From Streptomyces sp. TRM70350 (GTDB taxonomy: Bacteria; Actinomycetota; Actinomycetes; Streptomycetales; Streptomycetaceae): a stretch of DNA of 64,000 bases. The position numbers were made by a program, and so were the translations under genes. The notes below the pieces were generated by a model, which worked only from the letters and a program-made list of their open reading frames with translations, had not been told where the DNA came from and searched no databases. Positions 51,989 to 63,923 of this stretch are shown piece by piece; the first letter of the stretch is position 1; each line of letters opens with the position of its first letter. Location: positions 62,001 to 126,000 of the forward strand of contig NZ_JAHUXH010000020.1 of assembly GCF_019219825.1 (NCBI RefSeq), written 5' to 3'.

Positions 51989-54900
51989 CGCAGCAGCGTC
52001 CGCATCGTCCGCATCGCCACCGACAGGTTCGCCAGGTCGAACGACTCCGAGCTCTGGATCTCCTCCAGCGTCGTACGCGCCCGCCCCAGGAGCGCCGCGT
52101 TCTTCTGCTCCCACACCTTGAACCGCTGCTCCGGCGTCGCCGAGCCGTTGCCCACGGCCAGGACGTCCGACGTGACGGCCGCGTGGGCGGCGTACAGGTC
52201 CTCGCGGATCGCCGCGCGGGCCATCGACTGCCAGCGGTCGGTGCGCGGCAGGGCGCTGATGCGGTCCATCAGCTGGGTGATGGTCAGCCGGTCGGCGAGG
52301 TCGTAGTAGACCTCGGCGACATCCATCGGCTCCCTGCCCATGCGGTCGGCCACCGAGACGATGTCGAGCGTCGGGAAGGCGGAGGAGAAACCGGCCACCG
52401 GAGTGGCGAGTTCGTCCGGGACGCCGGCGGCGGTCAGCTCGTCGTAGATCTTCTGCCACCACTCCAGGTCCGCGCCGCGCAGCAGCTTGGGCAGCTGCGC
52501 CCAGACCTGTTCGACGCGCTCGGCGAAGAAGTCGACCGTCTCGGCGAGCTGCAGCGGCTGCGGCCGGTTGTTGAGCAGCCAGCGCGTCCCGCGCTCGACG
52601 AGCCGCCGCGAGTGCAGGCGGATGCGGGTCTGGACGGCGGCCTCGACCTTGTTGTCGAGCGCCTCGACCCCGTCCCACACCGGCGCCTGGCGGAAGATCA
52701 CGCGGGCCGCGGTCTGCGCCCGGACGATCTCCTCCAGCGAGGCGCCGGTCTCCTCGCGCAGCCGGTGCAGATATGTCGTACCGCCCGTGTTGACCGTGTC
52801 GTTGACCAGCACGGTCGTGGTGATCTCACGGCGCAGCGGGTGGCTGTCGATGTGCTCGGGGAACTGCTCGCGCAGCGGGGCCGGGAAGTAGCAGTGCAGC
52901 AGCTCGCGCAGGTACGGGTCGTCCGGCAGCGAGGTGTGCAGCAGTTCCTCGGCGACCGTGATCTTCGTGTACGCCAGCAGGACGGCCGTCTCCGGGCCGG
53001 TCAGGCCCTGGCCCTGGGCGAGCCGCTCGCGGATCTGGCGGTCGGTCGGCAGGAACTCCAGCGCCCGGTCGAGGTGGCCCTCGCGCACCAGGTGGCGCAG
53101 GAAGCGGTGCTGGGCGTGGAGCATGTCCTTGGACTGGGCGAGGGCGTTGGCGATCGCCGTGTTCTGCGCGTAGTTGTTGCGCAGCACCAGGTGGCCGACC
53201 TCGTCGGTCATCTCGGCGAGCAGCTTGTTGCGCTGCTTGACGGTCATGTCGCCGTCCGCGACCAGGCTGTTGAGCAGGATCTTGATGTTCACCTCGTGGT
53301 CGGAGGTGTCCACGCCCGCGCTGTTGTCGATGGCGTCGGTGTTGACCTTGCCGCCGTGGTGCGCGAACTCGATCCGGCCGAGCTGGGTCAGGCCCAGGTT
53401 GCCGCCCTCGCCGACGACCTTGACGCGCAGGTCCTTGCCGTCGACGCGGATGGCGTCGTTGGCCTTGTCGCCGACGTCCGCGTGGGACTCGGTGGAGGCC
53501 TTCACGTACGTACCGATGCCGCCGTTCCACAGCAGGTCCACCGGCGCCTTGAGGATCGCCCGCATCAGGTCGGCCGGGGTCAGCTTGGTGACCTTGTCCT
53601 CGATGCCGAGGGCGGCGCGGATGTGCGCGTTGACCGGGATGGCCTTGGCGGTGCGGGGGAAGACGCCGCCGCCCGCCGACAGCAGGTCGGTGTTGTAGTC
53701 GGCCCAGGACGAGCGCGGCAGCTCGAACAGGCGGCGGCGCTCCGCGTACGAGGTCGCCGCGTCCGGGTGGGGGTCGATGAAGATGTGCCGGTGGTCGAAG
53801 GCGGCGACCAGCCGGATGTGCTCGCTGAGCAGCATGCCGTTGCCGAACACGTCACCCGACATGTCACCGATGCCGACGACCGTGAAGTCCTCGGCCTGGG
53901 TGTCCACGCCCAGCTCCCGGAAGTGCCGCTTGACCGACTCCCAGGCGCCGCGCGCGGTGATTCCCATGCCCTTGTGGTCGTAGCCCGCGCTGCCGCCGGA
54001 GGCGAAGGCGTCGCCGAGCCAGAAGTTGTACGACTCGGCCACCTCGTTGGCGATGTCCGAGAACGTCGCCGTGCCCTTGTCGGCGGCGACCACCAGATAG
54101 GTGTCGTCCTCGTCGTGCCGGACGACGTCCGGCGGCGGGACGACCTCGCCCGCGACCATGTTGTCGGTGATGTCGAGCAGCGCCGAGATGAACGTCTTGT
54201 AGCTGGCGATGCCCTCCGCCATCCACGCGTCCCGGTCCACGCCCGGGTCCGGCAGCTGCTTGGCGACGAAGCCGCCCTTGGCGCCGACCGGCACGATGAC
54301 GGTGTTCTTCACCATCTGTGCCTTGACCAGGCCGAGGATCTCCGTACGGAAGTCCTCGCGGCGGTCCGACCAGCGCAGGCCACCGCGCGCGACCTTGCCG
54401 AAGCGCAGGTGCACACCCTCGACGCGCGGCGAGTACACCCAGATCTCGAACGCCGGGCGCGGCGCCGGCAGGTCCGGGATGGCCTGCGGGTCGAACTTCA
54501 TCGACACGTACGCGTGCGGCTTGCCGCCCCGCGCCTCCTGGAAGAAGTTCGTGCGCAGGGTCGCCTTGATGACGGTGAGGAAGGACCGCAGGATCCGGTC
54601 CTCGTCGAGGCTCGCGACCTGGTCGAGGGCCGCGTCCAGCTCCTCCAGCAGGGCGTCGACGATCTCGCGTCCGGCGCGCTGCCGGTCCGGCGACATCCGC
54701 GCCTCGAACAGGGAGACGAGCAGCCGGGTGGTGTGGACGTTGTTGCGGAGGGTGTCCTCCATGTAGTCCTGGCTGAAGGTCGACCCGGCCTGACGCAGGT
54801 ACTTCGCGTACGCGCGCAGCACCATCGCCTGCCGCCAGGTCAGCCCGGCGCTCAGCACGAGCGCGTTGAAGCCGTCGTTCTCCGCCTTGCCGGTCCAGGT

Positions 54901-56904
54901 GGCGGCGAACGCGTCCTGGAACCGCTCGCGGGCGTCGTCGCCGAAGTAGTCGGTGCCGAACTGCGCCTTGGGCATGCGCAGGCCGAAGTCGTAGATCCAG
55001 GCCACGCTGCGGTCGGCGCAGCGCAGCTCGTACGGCCGCTCGTCCATCACCTCGACGCCGAGCCGGTTGAGCACCGGCAGCACGCGGGACAGGGAGACGG
55101 CCTCGCCCTTGCGGTAGATCTTGAAGCGGCGCTCGTCGGGGCCGGCACCCACCGGCTCGTACAGGCTGAGCGCGAAGTCGTTGTCCTCGTTCAGCCGTTC
55201 GAGATGGCCCAGGTCGGCGACCGCCGCGCGCGGGCTGTGGTCGGCCTTGTAGCCCTCGGGGAAGGCGCTGTGGTAGCTGCGCAGCACCTGGGCGGCGCGC
55301 TCCTCGCCGACCTCGGCGTTGAGCGCCTCGGCGAATCCGTCCATCCAGGAGCGGGCGGCCTCGACCAGGCGGGCCTCGATGCGTTCCCTGTCGGTGTCGG
55401 ACAGCTGCGGCAGCTCGGTGCCCTGCGGGACGCGCACCACGAAGTGCAGCCGGGAGAGGATCGACTCAGTGTTCCAGGCGGTGAAGTCGACGCTGATGCC
55501 GCCGAGTTCCTCCTTCAGGATGTCGATGATCCTGAGCCGGACACCAGTGGTGTAGCGGTCGCGGGGGAGGTAGACCAGGGCCGAGTAGTAGCGGCCGTAC
55601 TCGTCCTGGCGCAGGTAGAGCCGCAGCCGCCGCCGCTCCTGCAGATAGAGCACGGAGGTGACGATGGCCTGCAGCTCGTCGACCGGGGTCTGGAACAGCT
55701 CGTCGCGCGGGTACGTCTCCAGGATCTGCAGCAGGTCGCGCCCGTCGTGGCTGTTGGGCGAGAACCCGGCGCGGTTCAGCACCTCCTCGACCTTGCGGCG
55801 GATGACGGGAACCCGGCGGACGGACTCGGTGTAGGCGGCGGAGGAGAACAGGCCCAGGAAGCGCCGCTCCCCCACGACGTTGCCCTGCTCGTCGAACTTC
55901 TTGACGCCGATGTAGTCCAGATACGACGGCCGGTGCACGGTCGCGCGGCTGTTCGCCTTGGTCAGCACGAGCAGCCTGTGCTCGCGGGCCTTGGCGCGGG
56001 CGTCGGCGGGCAGCCGCTCGAAGGACGGGCTGACCGGGTGGCTCTCGCCGGTCTCGTGGTGCGGGTCCGCACGCAGTATGCCGAGGCCAGTGCCTGGGAC
56101 AGCGGCGAGGGAGTCGTCGTCGCGCAGCTCGTACTCGCGGTAACCGAGGAACGTGAAGTGATCGTCGGCCAGCCAGCGCAGCAGCTCGCGGGCCTCCTCG
56201 ATCTCCTGCCGCGGCAGGTCGTCGGCGACGGGCTCCTCGGGCAGGCCCTCGGCCATGCGCAGCGCCGCGTCCCGCATCTTGCCCCAGTCCTCGACGGCCT
56301 CACGGACGTCGGACAGGACGCGCAGCAGATCGGCGGTGATCTGCTTCAGGTCCGAGCGGTCGGTCTCGCGGTCGATCTCGACATGGATCCATGACTCGAC
56401 GTGCGCGTCGTGCGGGAGGTCACCGGTGGGCGGGGTGGTGAGCACCTCGATGAGCTTGCCGGTGAGATCGCGGCGCACCACCATCTGCGGGTGGATGACG
56501 ACGTGGATGCCGCGGCCCTGCCGGGTCAGCTCGTTGGTGACGGAGTCGACCAGGAACGGCATGTCGTCGGTGACGACCTCGACGACGGAGTGGCTGCACG
56601 TCCAGCCGTTCTCCTCGACCGTCGGGGTGTGCACCCGGACGTTCGCCGTGCCCTGGGGGCGGTTCTCGGCCAGTCGGTAGTGCGAGTAGGCGGCTCCGAA
56701 GACGTCGACCGGGTCGCGGTCGGTGAGGTCTTCCGGGGCGGTGTGCAGGTAGTAGCGCTGGAGGAACGCGAGCACGGCGGCCCGGTCCGGGGTGCCGTGT
56801 TCCGTCGTCCCAGTCGGTAGGTGCCCCCCGACCGGGCTGTTCTCAGCAACCCGGGCGGCCCGATCGAGCAGCTCGGCCTTGGCTTCGTCCAGCTTGGTCT
56901 GCAT
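51976..56904 (-). CDS. gdhB: NAD-specific glutamate dehydrogenase, large 180-kDa class
   Basis: This 1642-residue enzyme oxidises glutamate to 2-oxoglutarate and ammonia with NAD. It belongs to the large Streptomyces/Pseudomonas class (GDH-180). The long N-terminal region (1 to ~600) has ACT-like regulatory folds (FLGYREYEL, YLPRDRYTTGVRLR). The catalytic domain (~720-1250) has RFGKVARGGLRWSDRREDFR, VPVGAKGGFV with the catalytic Lys, and FIDPHPDAATSY. The long C-terminal region is helical. The frame is intact. The start is ATG 56904. The stop lies inside a 14-bp repeat array. Confidence 0.95.
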   Translation of the reverse strand: MQTKLDEAKAELLDRAARVAENSPVGGHLPTGTTEHGTPDRAAVLAFLQRYYLHTAPEDLTDRDPVDVFGAAYSHYRLAENRPQGTANVRVHTPTVEENGWTCSHSVVEVVTDDMPFLVDSVTNELTRQGRGIHVVIHPQMVVRRDLTGKLIEVLTTPPTGDLPHDAHVESWIHVEIDRETDRSDLKQITADLLRVLSDVREAVEDWGKMRDAALRMAEGLPEEPVADDLPRQEIEEARELLRWLADDHFTFLGYREYELRDDDSLAAVPGTGLGILRADPHHETGESHPVSPSFERLPADARAKAREHRLLVLTKANSRATVHRPSYLDYIGVKKFDEQGNVVGERRFLGLFSSAAYTESVRRVPVIRRKVEEVLNRAGFSPNSHDGRDLLQILETYPRDELFQTPVDELQAIVTSVLYLQERRRLRLYLRQDEYGRYYSALVYLPRDRYTTGVRLRIIDILKEELGGISVDFTAWNTESILSRLHFVVRVPQGTELPQLSDTDRERIEARLVEAARSWMDGFAEALNAEVGEERAAQVLRSYHSAFPEGYKADHSPRAAVADLGHLERLNEDNDFALSLYEPVGAGPDERRFKIYRKGEAVSLSRVLPVLNRLGVEVMDERPYELRCADRSVAWIYDFGLRMPKAQFGTDYFGDDARERFQDAFAATWTGKAENDGFNALVLSAGLTWRQAMVLRAYAKYLRQAGSTFSQDYMEDTLRNNVHTTRLLVSLFEARMSPDRQRAGREIVDALLEELDAALDQVASLDEDRILRSFLTVIKATLRTNFFQEARGGKPHAYVSMKFDPQAIPDLPAPRPAFEIWVYSPRVEGVHLRFGKVARGGLRWSDRREDFRTEILGLVKAQMVKNTVIVPVGAKGGFVAKQLPDPGVDRDAWMAEGIASYKTFISALLDITDNMVAGEVVPPPDVVRHDEDDTYLVVAADKGTATFSDIANEVAESYNFWLGDAFASGGSAGYDHKGMGITARGAWESVKRHFRELGVDTQAEDFTVVGIGDMSGDVFGNGMLLSEHIRLVAAFDHRHIFIDPHPDAATSYAERRRLFELPRSSWADYNTDLLSAGGGVFPRTAKAIPVNAHIRAALGIEDKVTKLTPADLMRAILKAPVDLLWNGGIGTYVKASTESHADVGDKANDAIRVDGKDLRVKVVGEGGNLGLTQLGRIEFAHHGGKVNTDAIDNSAGVDTSDHEVNIKILLNSLVADGDMTVKQRNKLLAEMTDEVGHLVLRNNYAQNTAIANALAQSKDMLHAQHRFLRHLVREGHLDRALEFLPTDRQIRERLAQGQGLTGPETAVLLAYTKITVAEELLHTSLPDDPYLRELLHCYFPAPLREQFPEHIDSHPLRREITTTVLVNDTVNTGGTTYLHRLREETGASLEEIVRAQTAARVIFRQAPVWDGVEALDNKVEAAVQTRIRLHSRRLVERGTRWLLNNRPQPLQLAETVDFFAERVEQVWAQLPKLLRGADLEWWQKIYDELTAAGVPDELATPVAGFSSAFPTLDIVSVADRMGREPMDVAEVYYDLADRLTITQLMDRISALPRTDRWQSMARAAIREDLYAAHAAVTSDVLAVGNGSATPEQRFKVWEQKNAALLGRARTTLEEIQSSESFDLANLSVAMRTMRTLLRTHS

Positions 56905-57531
56905 TGTCCTCTGGCTCCTGTCGCGCGCCGTTGCGTGACGTAGAAGGAAGTACGGTCTCCGGCCTTCCGACGCGACGCCGTGACGCGGGGTGTCCGGTCC
57001 GTTCCGACGCTATGCCGCAAGGTGAGATGAGCGGGGGGTTATCAGCCATTTCCCACACGCCCGGGGAATGTGACGCTGCTCTCGACGGCGTCCGCTCCCG
57101 GGGTGTGTGCGGCACCGCGGAGCCCTCGAAAGCCCCGCCCCGCCCGCGAAGACCAGCGACTGCCGCCCGGACACGGATGTCTCCCATGCTCCCCGGGCGC
57201 GGGGCAGGGACACCGAGGCCCCCGCGACTTATCGCGCTGATCACGCCACAAGGCTATCGCTCCTTACCGGGGGCCCGTCATGAGCCGTATGTGTACAAAA
57301 CCGGGGGTGGAACTTTGACAGTCTGCACAGGGGCAGGGGGGCGGACAGCGTCGTATCCGACACACTGGCACCAGCACCCCGCGGCGAAACGGGCTGCGCG
57401 CCCATCCCCAGCACGCGCGCCCTGTCCGTCCGAAAATCCGGCGCGTCCCCTAGGCAAGCCCGCGGCCCCGAGGCACGTTGGCAGTGGAACCCAAAGCACC
57501 CACAAAGCCACCTCAAAGGGGAGCAACCCCC
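56905..57531. other. Divergent intergenic region between gdhB and the DJ-1 gene
   Basis: I find no credible gene in these 627 bases. Open frames here are random GC-rich frames. Promoters of gdhB (left) and the DJ-1/PfpI gene (right) are expected. A TTGACA hexamer near 57314 could be a -35 element for the plus strand. Confidence 0.45.
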
Positions 57532-58098
57532 ATGACCGCCAAGATCCTCATCCTCACGGGCGACGCGGCAGAGTCCCTGGAAGTCCTCTACCCCTACCAG
57601 CGCCTGCGCGAGGAGGGCTACGAGGTCCACATCGCGGCCCCCACCCGCAAGAAGCTGCAGTTCGTCGTCCATGACTTCGAACCCGGTTTCGACACCTACA
57701 CCGAGAAGCCCGGCTACACCTGGCCCGCCGACCTCGCCTTCTCGGAGGTCGACCCGGGCCAGTACGCCGCCGTGGTCATCCCCGGCGGCCGCGCCCCGGA
57801 GTACCTCCGCAACGACCCCGAACTCCGCAAGATCCTCAAGTCCTTCTTCGACGCCGACAAACCCGTGGCCCAGATCTGCCACGGCCCCCTCCTCACTGCC
57901 GCGATCGACAGCCTCCACGGCCGCCGCGTCACCGCGTACCCCGCGCTGGAACTCGACATGCAGGCAGCGGGCGCCACCTTCAAGGACACCGAGGCGGTCG
58001 TCGACGGCACCCTGGTCTCGTCCCGCGCCTGGCCGGACCACCCCGCGTGGATGCGCGAGTTCCTGAACGTACTCCGCGCCAAGGCCCCGGCGACCTGA
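57532..58098 (+). CDS. DJ-1/PfpI family protein
   Basis: This 188-residue member of the DJ-1/PfpI (class I glutamine amidotransferase-like) family has the nucleophile elbow AQICHGPLL with Cys116-His117 and the upstream acidic residue region DAAESLEVLYPYQRL. Members act as glyoxalase/deglycase, chaperone or protease-like proteins; the activity here cannot be fixed. The start is ATG 57532 with GGGGAG upstream. It is monocistronic and divergent from gdhB. Confidence 0.88.
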   Translation: MTAKILILTGDAAESLEVLYPYQRLREEGYEVHIAAPTRKKLQFVVHDFEPGFDTYTEKPGYTWPADLAFSEVDPGQYAAVVIPGGRAPEYLRNDPELRKILKSFFDADKPVAQICHGPLLTAAIDSLHGRRVTAYPALELDMQAAGATFKDTEAVVDGTLVSSRAWPDHPAWMREFLNVLRAKAPAT

Positions 58099-58204
58099 CC
58101 CCACGTCCCCGTAAGGCGACGCGGCGTCACAGCAGGCGCCGCGCCGCCCCCCGAACCCAGGCCCGGCCCCGGCCCCGGCCCCGGCGACCACGACGACAGT
58201 GGCC

Positions 58205-58268
58205 CGGACCACTCAACCAGCCACGACGACACCACCCGGACCACTCAACCAGCCACGACGACACCACC
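58205..58268 (+). repeat. Two exact 32-bp direct repeats
   Basis: The 32-base unit beginning cggaccactcaaccagccac occurs at 58205-58236 and 58237-58268. A decayed third start follows. A ggcccc hexamer array precedes it at about 58160-58190. It lies between the DJ-1 gene and the end of the HAD gene. Confidence 0.85.
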
Positions 58269-58277
58269 CCGAACCGC

Positions 58278-58943
58278 TCAAGCAGCTATCTCCTCCGCCA
58301 GAGCGACCGCCTCCGCCAGCGAATCCACCACCGGCACCCCCGCCTCCGCCAGGCTGGCCCGCCCGTGCGACCCGCCGGTGTAGAGCACGGCTTTCGCTCC
58401 CACATGCCGCGCCGCCACCGCGTCATCCGCGGCATCCCCGATCACCACCGTGCGGGACGGGTCCACCCCAGCGAGCGCAGCCAGATGCCGCACCATGTGC
58501 TCGGCCTTGCTGCCCCCGGACGGCCCGGTCCGGCCGTCGACCCGTATGAAGTGCGGCTCGATTCCGAACCCGCGCACCAGCGGGACGAGTTCGTGATGCA
58601 CGTACATGCTGAGAATCGACTGACTGCGCCCGCCCACCGTCCAGTCCACGAGCAGCTCCTCCACTCCTTCGGTCAGCGCACACCGCACCCGGTGCTCGGC
58701 GTAGTACCGATGGAAGGTCTCGTCCATGACCAGCCACTCGGCGTCGGTCGGCAGCCGCCCCATCAGCCGCTCGTAGAACTTCGGCACCGGCACGCAGTAC
58801 AGCGCCCGGTACTGCTCCAGCGTGATCGGTTCCAGCCCCAGCTCGGCGAAGGCCGCGTTCGTCGCCCCGATGATCGCGTCATTGTCGTGGAACAGCGTGC
58901 CGTTCCAGTCCCACACAATGTGCGAAGCTCCCTGCATCCCCAT
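58278..58943 (-). CDS. HAD family hydrolase (phosphoglycolate phosphatase-like)
   Basis: This 221-residue haloacid dehalogenase-type phosphatase has motif I IVWDWNGTL. The second residue of the usual DxD is Asn, as in a known actinobacterial subgroup. Motif III is near SKAEHMVRHL and motif IV is VVIGDAADD. A helical cap lies at about 20-90. The substrate is unknown. The start is ATG 58943, with a second ATG two codons later (58937). The gene is alone on the minus strand. Confidence 0.85.
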   Translation of the reverse strand: MGMQGASHIVWDWNGTLFHDNDAIIGATNAAFAELGLEPITLEQYRALYCVPVPKFYERLMGRLPTDAEWLVMDETFHRYYAEHRVRCALTEGVEELLVDWTVGGRSQSILSMYVHHELVPLVRGFGIEPHFIRVDGRTGPSGGSKAEHMVRHLAALAGVDPSRTVVIGDAADDAVAARHVGAKAVLYTGGSHGRASLAEAGVPVVDSLAEAVALAEEIAA

Positions 58944-59598
58944 GCCCAAAAACCTACCCGCCCCCACTGACAATCAAGAGATCCCCAGGTCAGCGCGGTA
59001 CGACGGACGGTGGTCCGCGCGGCGTGACGGGCTTGGATCAGCGCGACACGACGGGTCCGCGGTCCGCGCGGCACGACGGGCCGGCGAGCGGGCAGGGCAC
59101 ATCGCCCGGCGGGACCGCGGCGCTCAGGTCCCGCGCGGACGGGGCGGGTGCAGACGGGGCACGTGCGGCCGCGGCACTCAGGACCGGCACGGACAAAGCG
59201 CTTGGCACCGGCTCGGACAACACCCTCAAGGTCGGCGCGGGCACAGCGCCCGAGTCCCGTACGGACGTGACGCTCAGTGCTGGCGCGACACAGCCCTCAG
59301 GCCCAGCACGGATACAAGCCCCCAAGCCCCCTGCGGCCACGGCACCCAAACCCGGCACGGAGACCGCGCTCAATCCCCCTGCGGCACGGCGCACCCCCAG
59401 ACCCTCGGCACGGACACCGCGCCCAACCACCCTGCGGCACGGCACCCAAACCCAGCACGGACACCGCACCCAAGCACCTGCGGCACGGCACCCAGACCCG
59501 ACGCAGCCAATGCCCTTCGGGCCAACCCGGACACAGCCGCCACCGCCGACGCGGCAGCGCCCTCAAGTCCGTACGGACGGACGCGGAGGCCCGCGCCC
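58944..59598. repeat. Gene-free stretch made of decayed repeats
   Basis: No gene is credible in these 655 bases. The part 59331-59510 has about four degenerate copies of a ~50-bp unit (ctgcggcacggcacccaaac, then a cacggacaccgc core and an Asn/His/Pro-coding end). The part 59000-59090 repeats short gcgcggcacgacggg-like blocks. Many long open frames here are by-products of this skewed composition. Confidence 0.6.
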
Positions 59599-60114
59599 TC
59601 AGTCCCCCAGCCCCACCAGATTCGGGATTTCCTGCGTCGCGTACCACAGCAGCTCGTGATCCTCGGCCCCGTCCACGACGAACTGCGCGTCGTCGTCCCC
59701 GGCGTCCGCCGCCTGCAGGGCCTCCGCCGCGGCGGCCACGTCGGCCTCCGTCTCCGCCGCGTCGACATGCACGGACGCCACCTTGGCCAACGCCACGGCA
59801 CCGGCGACCCGCACCTCCCCCAGCGCCGCCGGATCCAGTCCCCGCCCGGGCTCGGCGCTCGCCTGCCCGTCGGGGACGTCGACGGCGACCACGACGCGTC
59901 GCCGCGGCGCCCCCGGGTCCGCCGCGAGCAGCCGCAGCGAGGCCAGCGCGGCCCGGCTCAGCGCCGCGTACTCCAGCTCCTCGATGTCGTCGGAGAGGTA
60001 CCACTCACGCAACGCGGGCGTGACGGCGTACGCGACGAGCGGCCCGGCCCCCACCTCGCCCGTCTTGTACGCCTCGGCGAGACCGGGGAGGGTCAGAGGG
60101 ACGTAGACGCGCAT
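59599..60114 (-). CDS. DUF6912-like conserved actinobacterial protein
   Basis: This 171-residue protein begins MRVYVPLTLPGLAEAYKTGE and has YLSDDIEELEYAALSRAALAS and VHVDAAETEADVAAAAEAL. This looks like the actinobacterial family DUF6912; the assignment is from memory of the N-terminus. It has no signal or membrane segment and no obvious catalytic motif. The start is ATG 60114. It stands on the minus strand between the repeat region and the Rv3235-like gene. Confidence 0.75.
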   Translation of the reverse strand: MRVYVPLTLPGLAEAYKTGEVGAGPLVAYAVTPALREWYLSDDIEELEYAALSRAALASLRLLAADPGAPRRRVVVAVDVPDGQASAEPGRGLDPAALGEVRVAGAVALAKVASVHVDAAETEADVAAAAEALQAADAGDDDAQFVVDGAEDHELLWYATQEIPNLVGLGD

Positions 60115-60444
60115 GGCTGGCCGCTTTCGTGGTCGGAGGGCTCCACAAGCCCGCGGTGAAGGGCCTTCAGGATACGTGCGGGGGTCCCCTTTCGAGTCCC
60201 TCCCCACGCTCCGGGGAGCGTCCACCCCACGCCGGAAATTCACCCGGCCCGCCCCCGCGTTCACGGGCTTTCAGGCCCGCCAATCACCCGGATAGGTGAA
60301 GTTTCCCGGCCCCTCGGCCCCGCGCCCGTCGGCTTGCCGCCGCACGAACCAGCCCCGTACAAGATCCCCAACAGCAAGTTACTGCCCGGTACCCACCGCG
60401 TGGCCACCCACCGCGTGGCCGGGCCCAGCGAAACGGGGATCCCC
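60115..60444 (+). other. Intergenic region with inverted repeat before the Rv3235-like gene
   Basis: This is 330 bases without a gene. The sequence tcacccggataggtga at 60284-60299 is an inverted repeat with TCACC and GGTGA arms. It may be an operator or promoter element for one of the divergent genes. Confidence 0.4.
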
Positions 60445-61032
60445 ATGAACAAAGTCATGACCAGGACCGCCCAGCACCACGCCGCCTCCCGTCCACCGAC
60501 CCGCCGCGACACCCGCCGCCCCGCCGGCGGCCCACCCCGCTCCCGGGGCACCGGCCCAACCCGGACGACGCCCTCCGCCACCCGGCCCGCCACCGCCCCG
60601 ACCCGGACGACGACACCCTCCGCCACCCGGCCCGCCACCGCCCCGACCCGGACGACGACACCCTCCGCCACCCGGCCCGCCACCGCCCCGCAGCTCCGCC
60701 CCACCGACCTCTTCGCCGACCGCCTGCTCCTCGTCCTCAGCGGCCAGCGCCCTGTCCACGCCATGCTCCGCCACACCGTCGGCCCGGCCTACGACGACCT
60801 GGCCCGCCTCGCCGAACACGGCCCCCTGCGCACCCGCGGCCCCCGCCCCGTCATCCGCGACATCGGCTACTTCGAACCCCGCCCCGGCGCCATCGAGGCC
60901 TTCGCCCGCATCGGCACCGGCGACCGTCTGCGCGCCATGGCGTTCCGCCTGGAACTGGGCCGCGACCACCGCTGGCGCTGCACGGCGGTGGAACTCGGCG
61001 GCCCGCGTCCAGGCCCCACGGACGCCGGCTGA
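60445..61032 (+). CDS. Rv3235-family protein
   Basis: This 195-residue protein has a C-terminal domain (about 85-190) with DLFADRLLLVLSGQRPVHAM, the Arg/His-rich IRDIGYFEPRPGAIEAFARI and an Arg-rich end, like the Rv3235 family found next to secA in many Actinobacteria. The function is unknown. The N-terminal third is Arg/Thr/Pro-rich and holds a 15-residue repeat. The start is ATG 60445; the frame is open upstream to 60334. It is convergent with secA. Confidence 0.78.
   Translation: MNKVMTRTAQHHAASRPPTRRDTRRPAGGPPRSRGTGPTRTTPSATRPATAPTRTTTPSATRPATAPTRTTTPSATRPATAPQLRPTDLFADRLLLVLSGQRPVHAMLRHTVGPAYDDLARLAEHGPLRTRGPRPVIRDIGYFEPRPGAIEAFARIGTGDRLRAMAFRLELGRDHRWRCTAVELGGPRPGPTDAG
60559..60690 (+). 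repeat. 45-bp in-frame tandem repeat in the Rv3235-like gene
   Basis: Units lie at 60559-60600 (42 bases), 60601-60645 and 60646-60690. They encode TTTPSATRPATAPTR-type repeats. The last two units are nearly identical. Confidence 0.88.
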
Positions 61033-61041
61033 TCCCATGCC

Positions 61042-61076
61042 GAAGGGCCGGACACCCTGAGGTGGCCCGGCCCTTC
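61042..61076. terminator. Hairpin between the Rv3235-like gene and secA
   Basis: A 10-bp stem (61042-61051 with 61067-61076) has an inner cacc/ggtg pair. It lies between two convergent genes and can end both. Confidence 0.85.
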
Positions 61077-61112
61077 ATGCCGTCCGCCAAGGCGCCGCAG
61101 GCACCCGCACCG

Positions 61113-63923
<2,811 letters not shown>

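Noticed and set aside
51892..56394. 1500-codon open frame on the plus strand
   Set aside because: It is the antisense shadow of gdhB, with composition typical of a reversed GC-rich gene and no family motif.
59024..59659. 211-codon plus-strand ORF between the HAD and DUF6912 genes
   Set aside because: Its sequence is decayed repeats with Arg/Pro/Thr bias, it overlaps the end of the DUF6912 gene, and it has no family signature.
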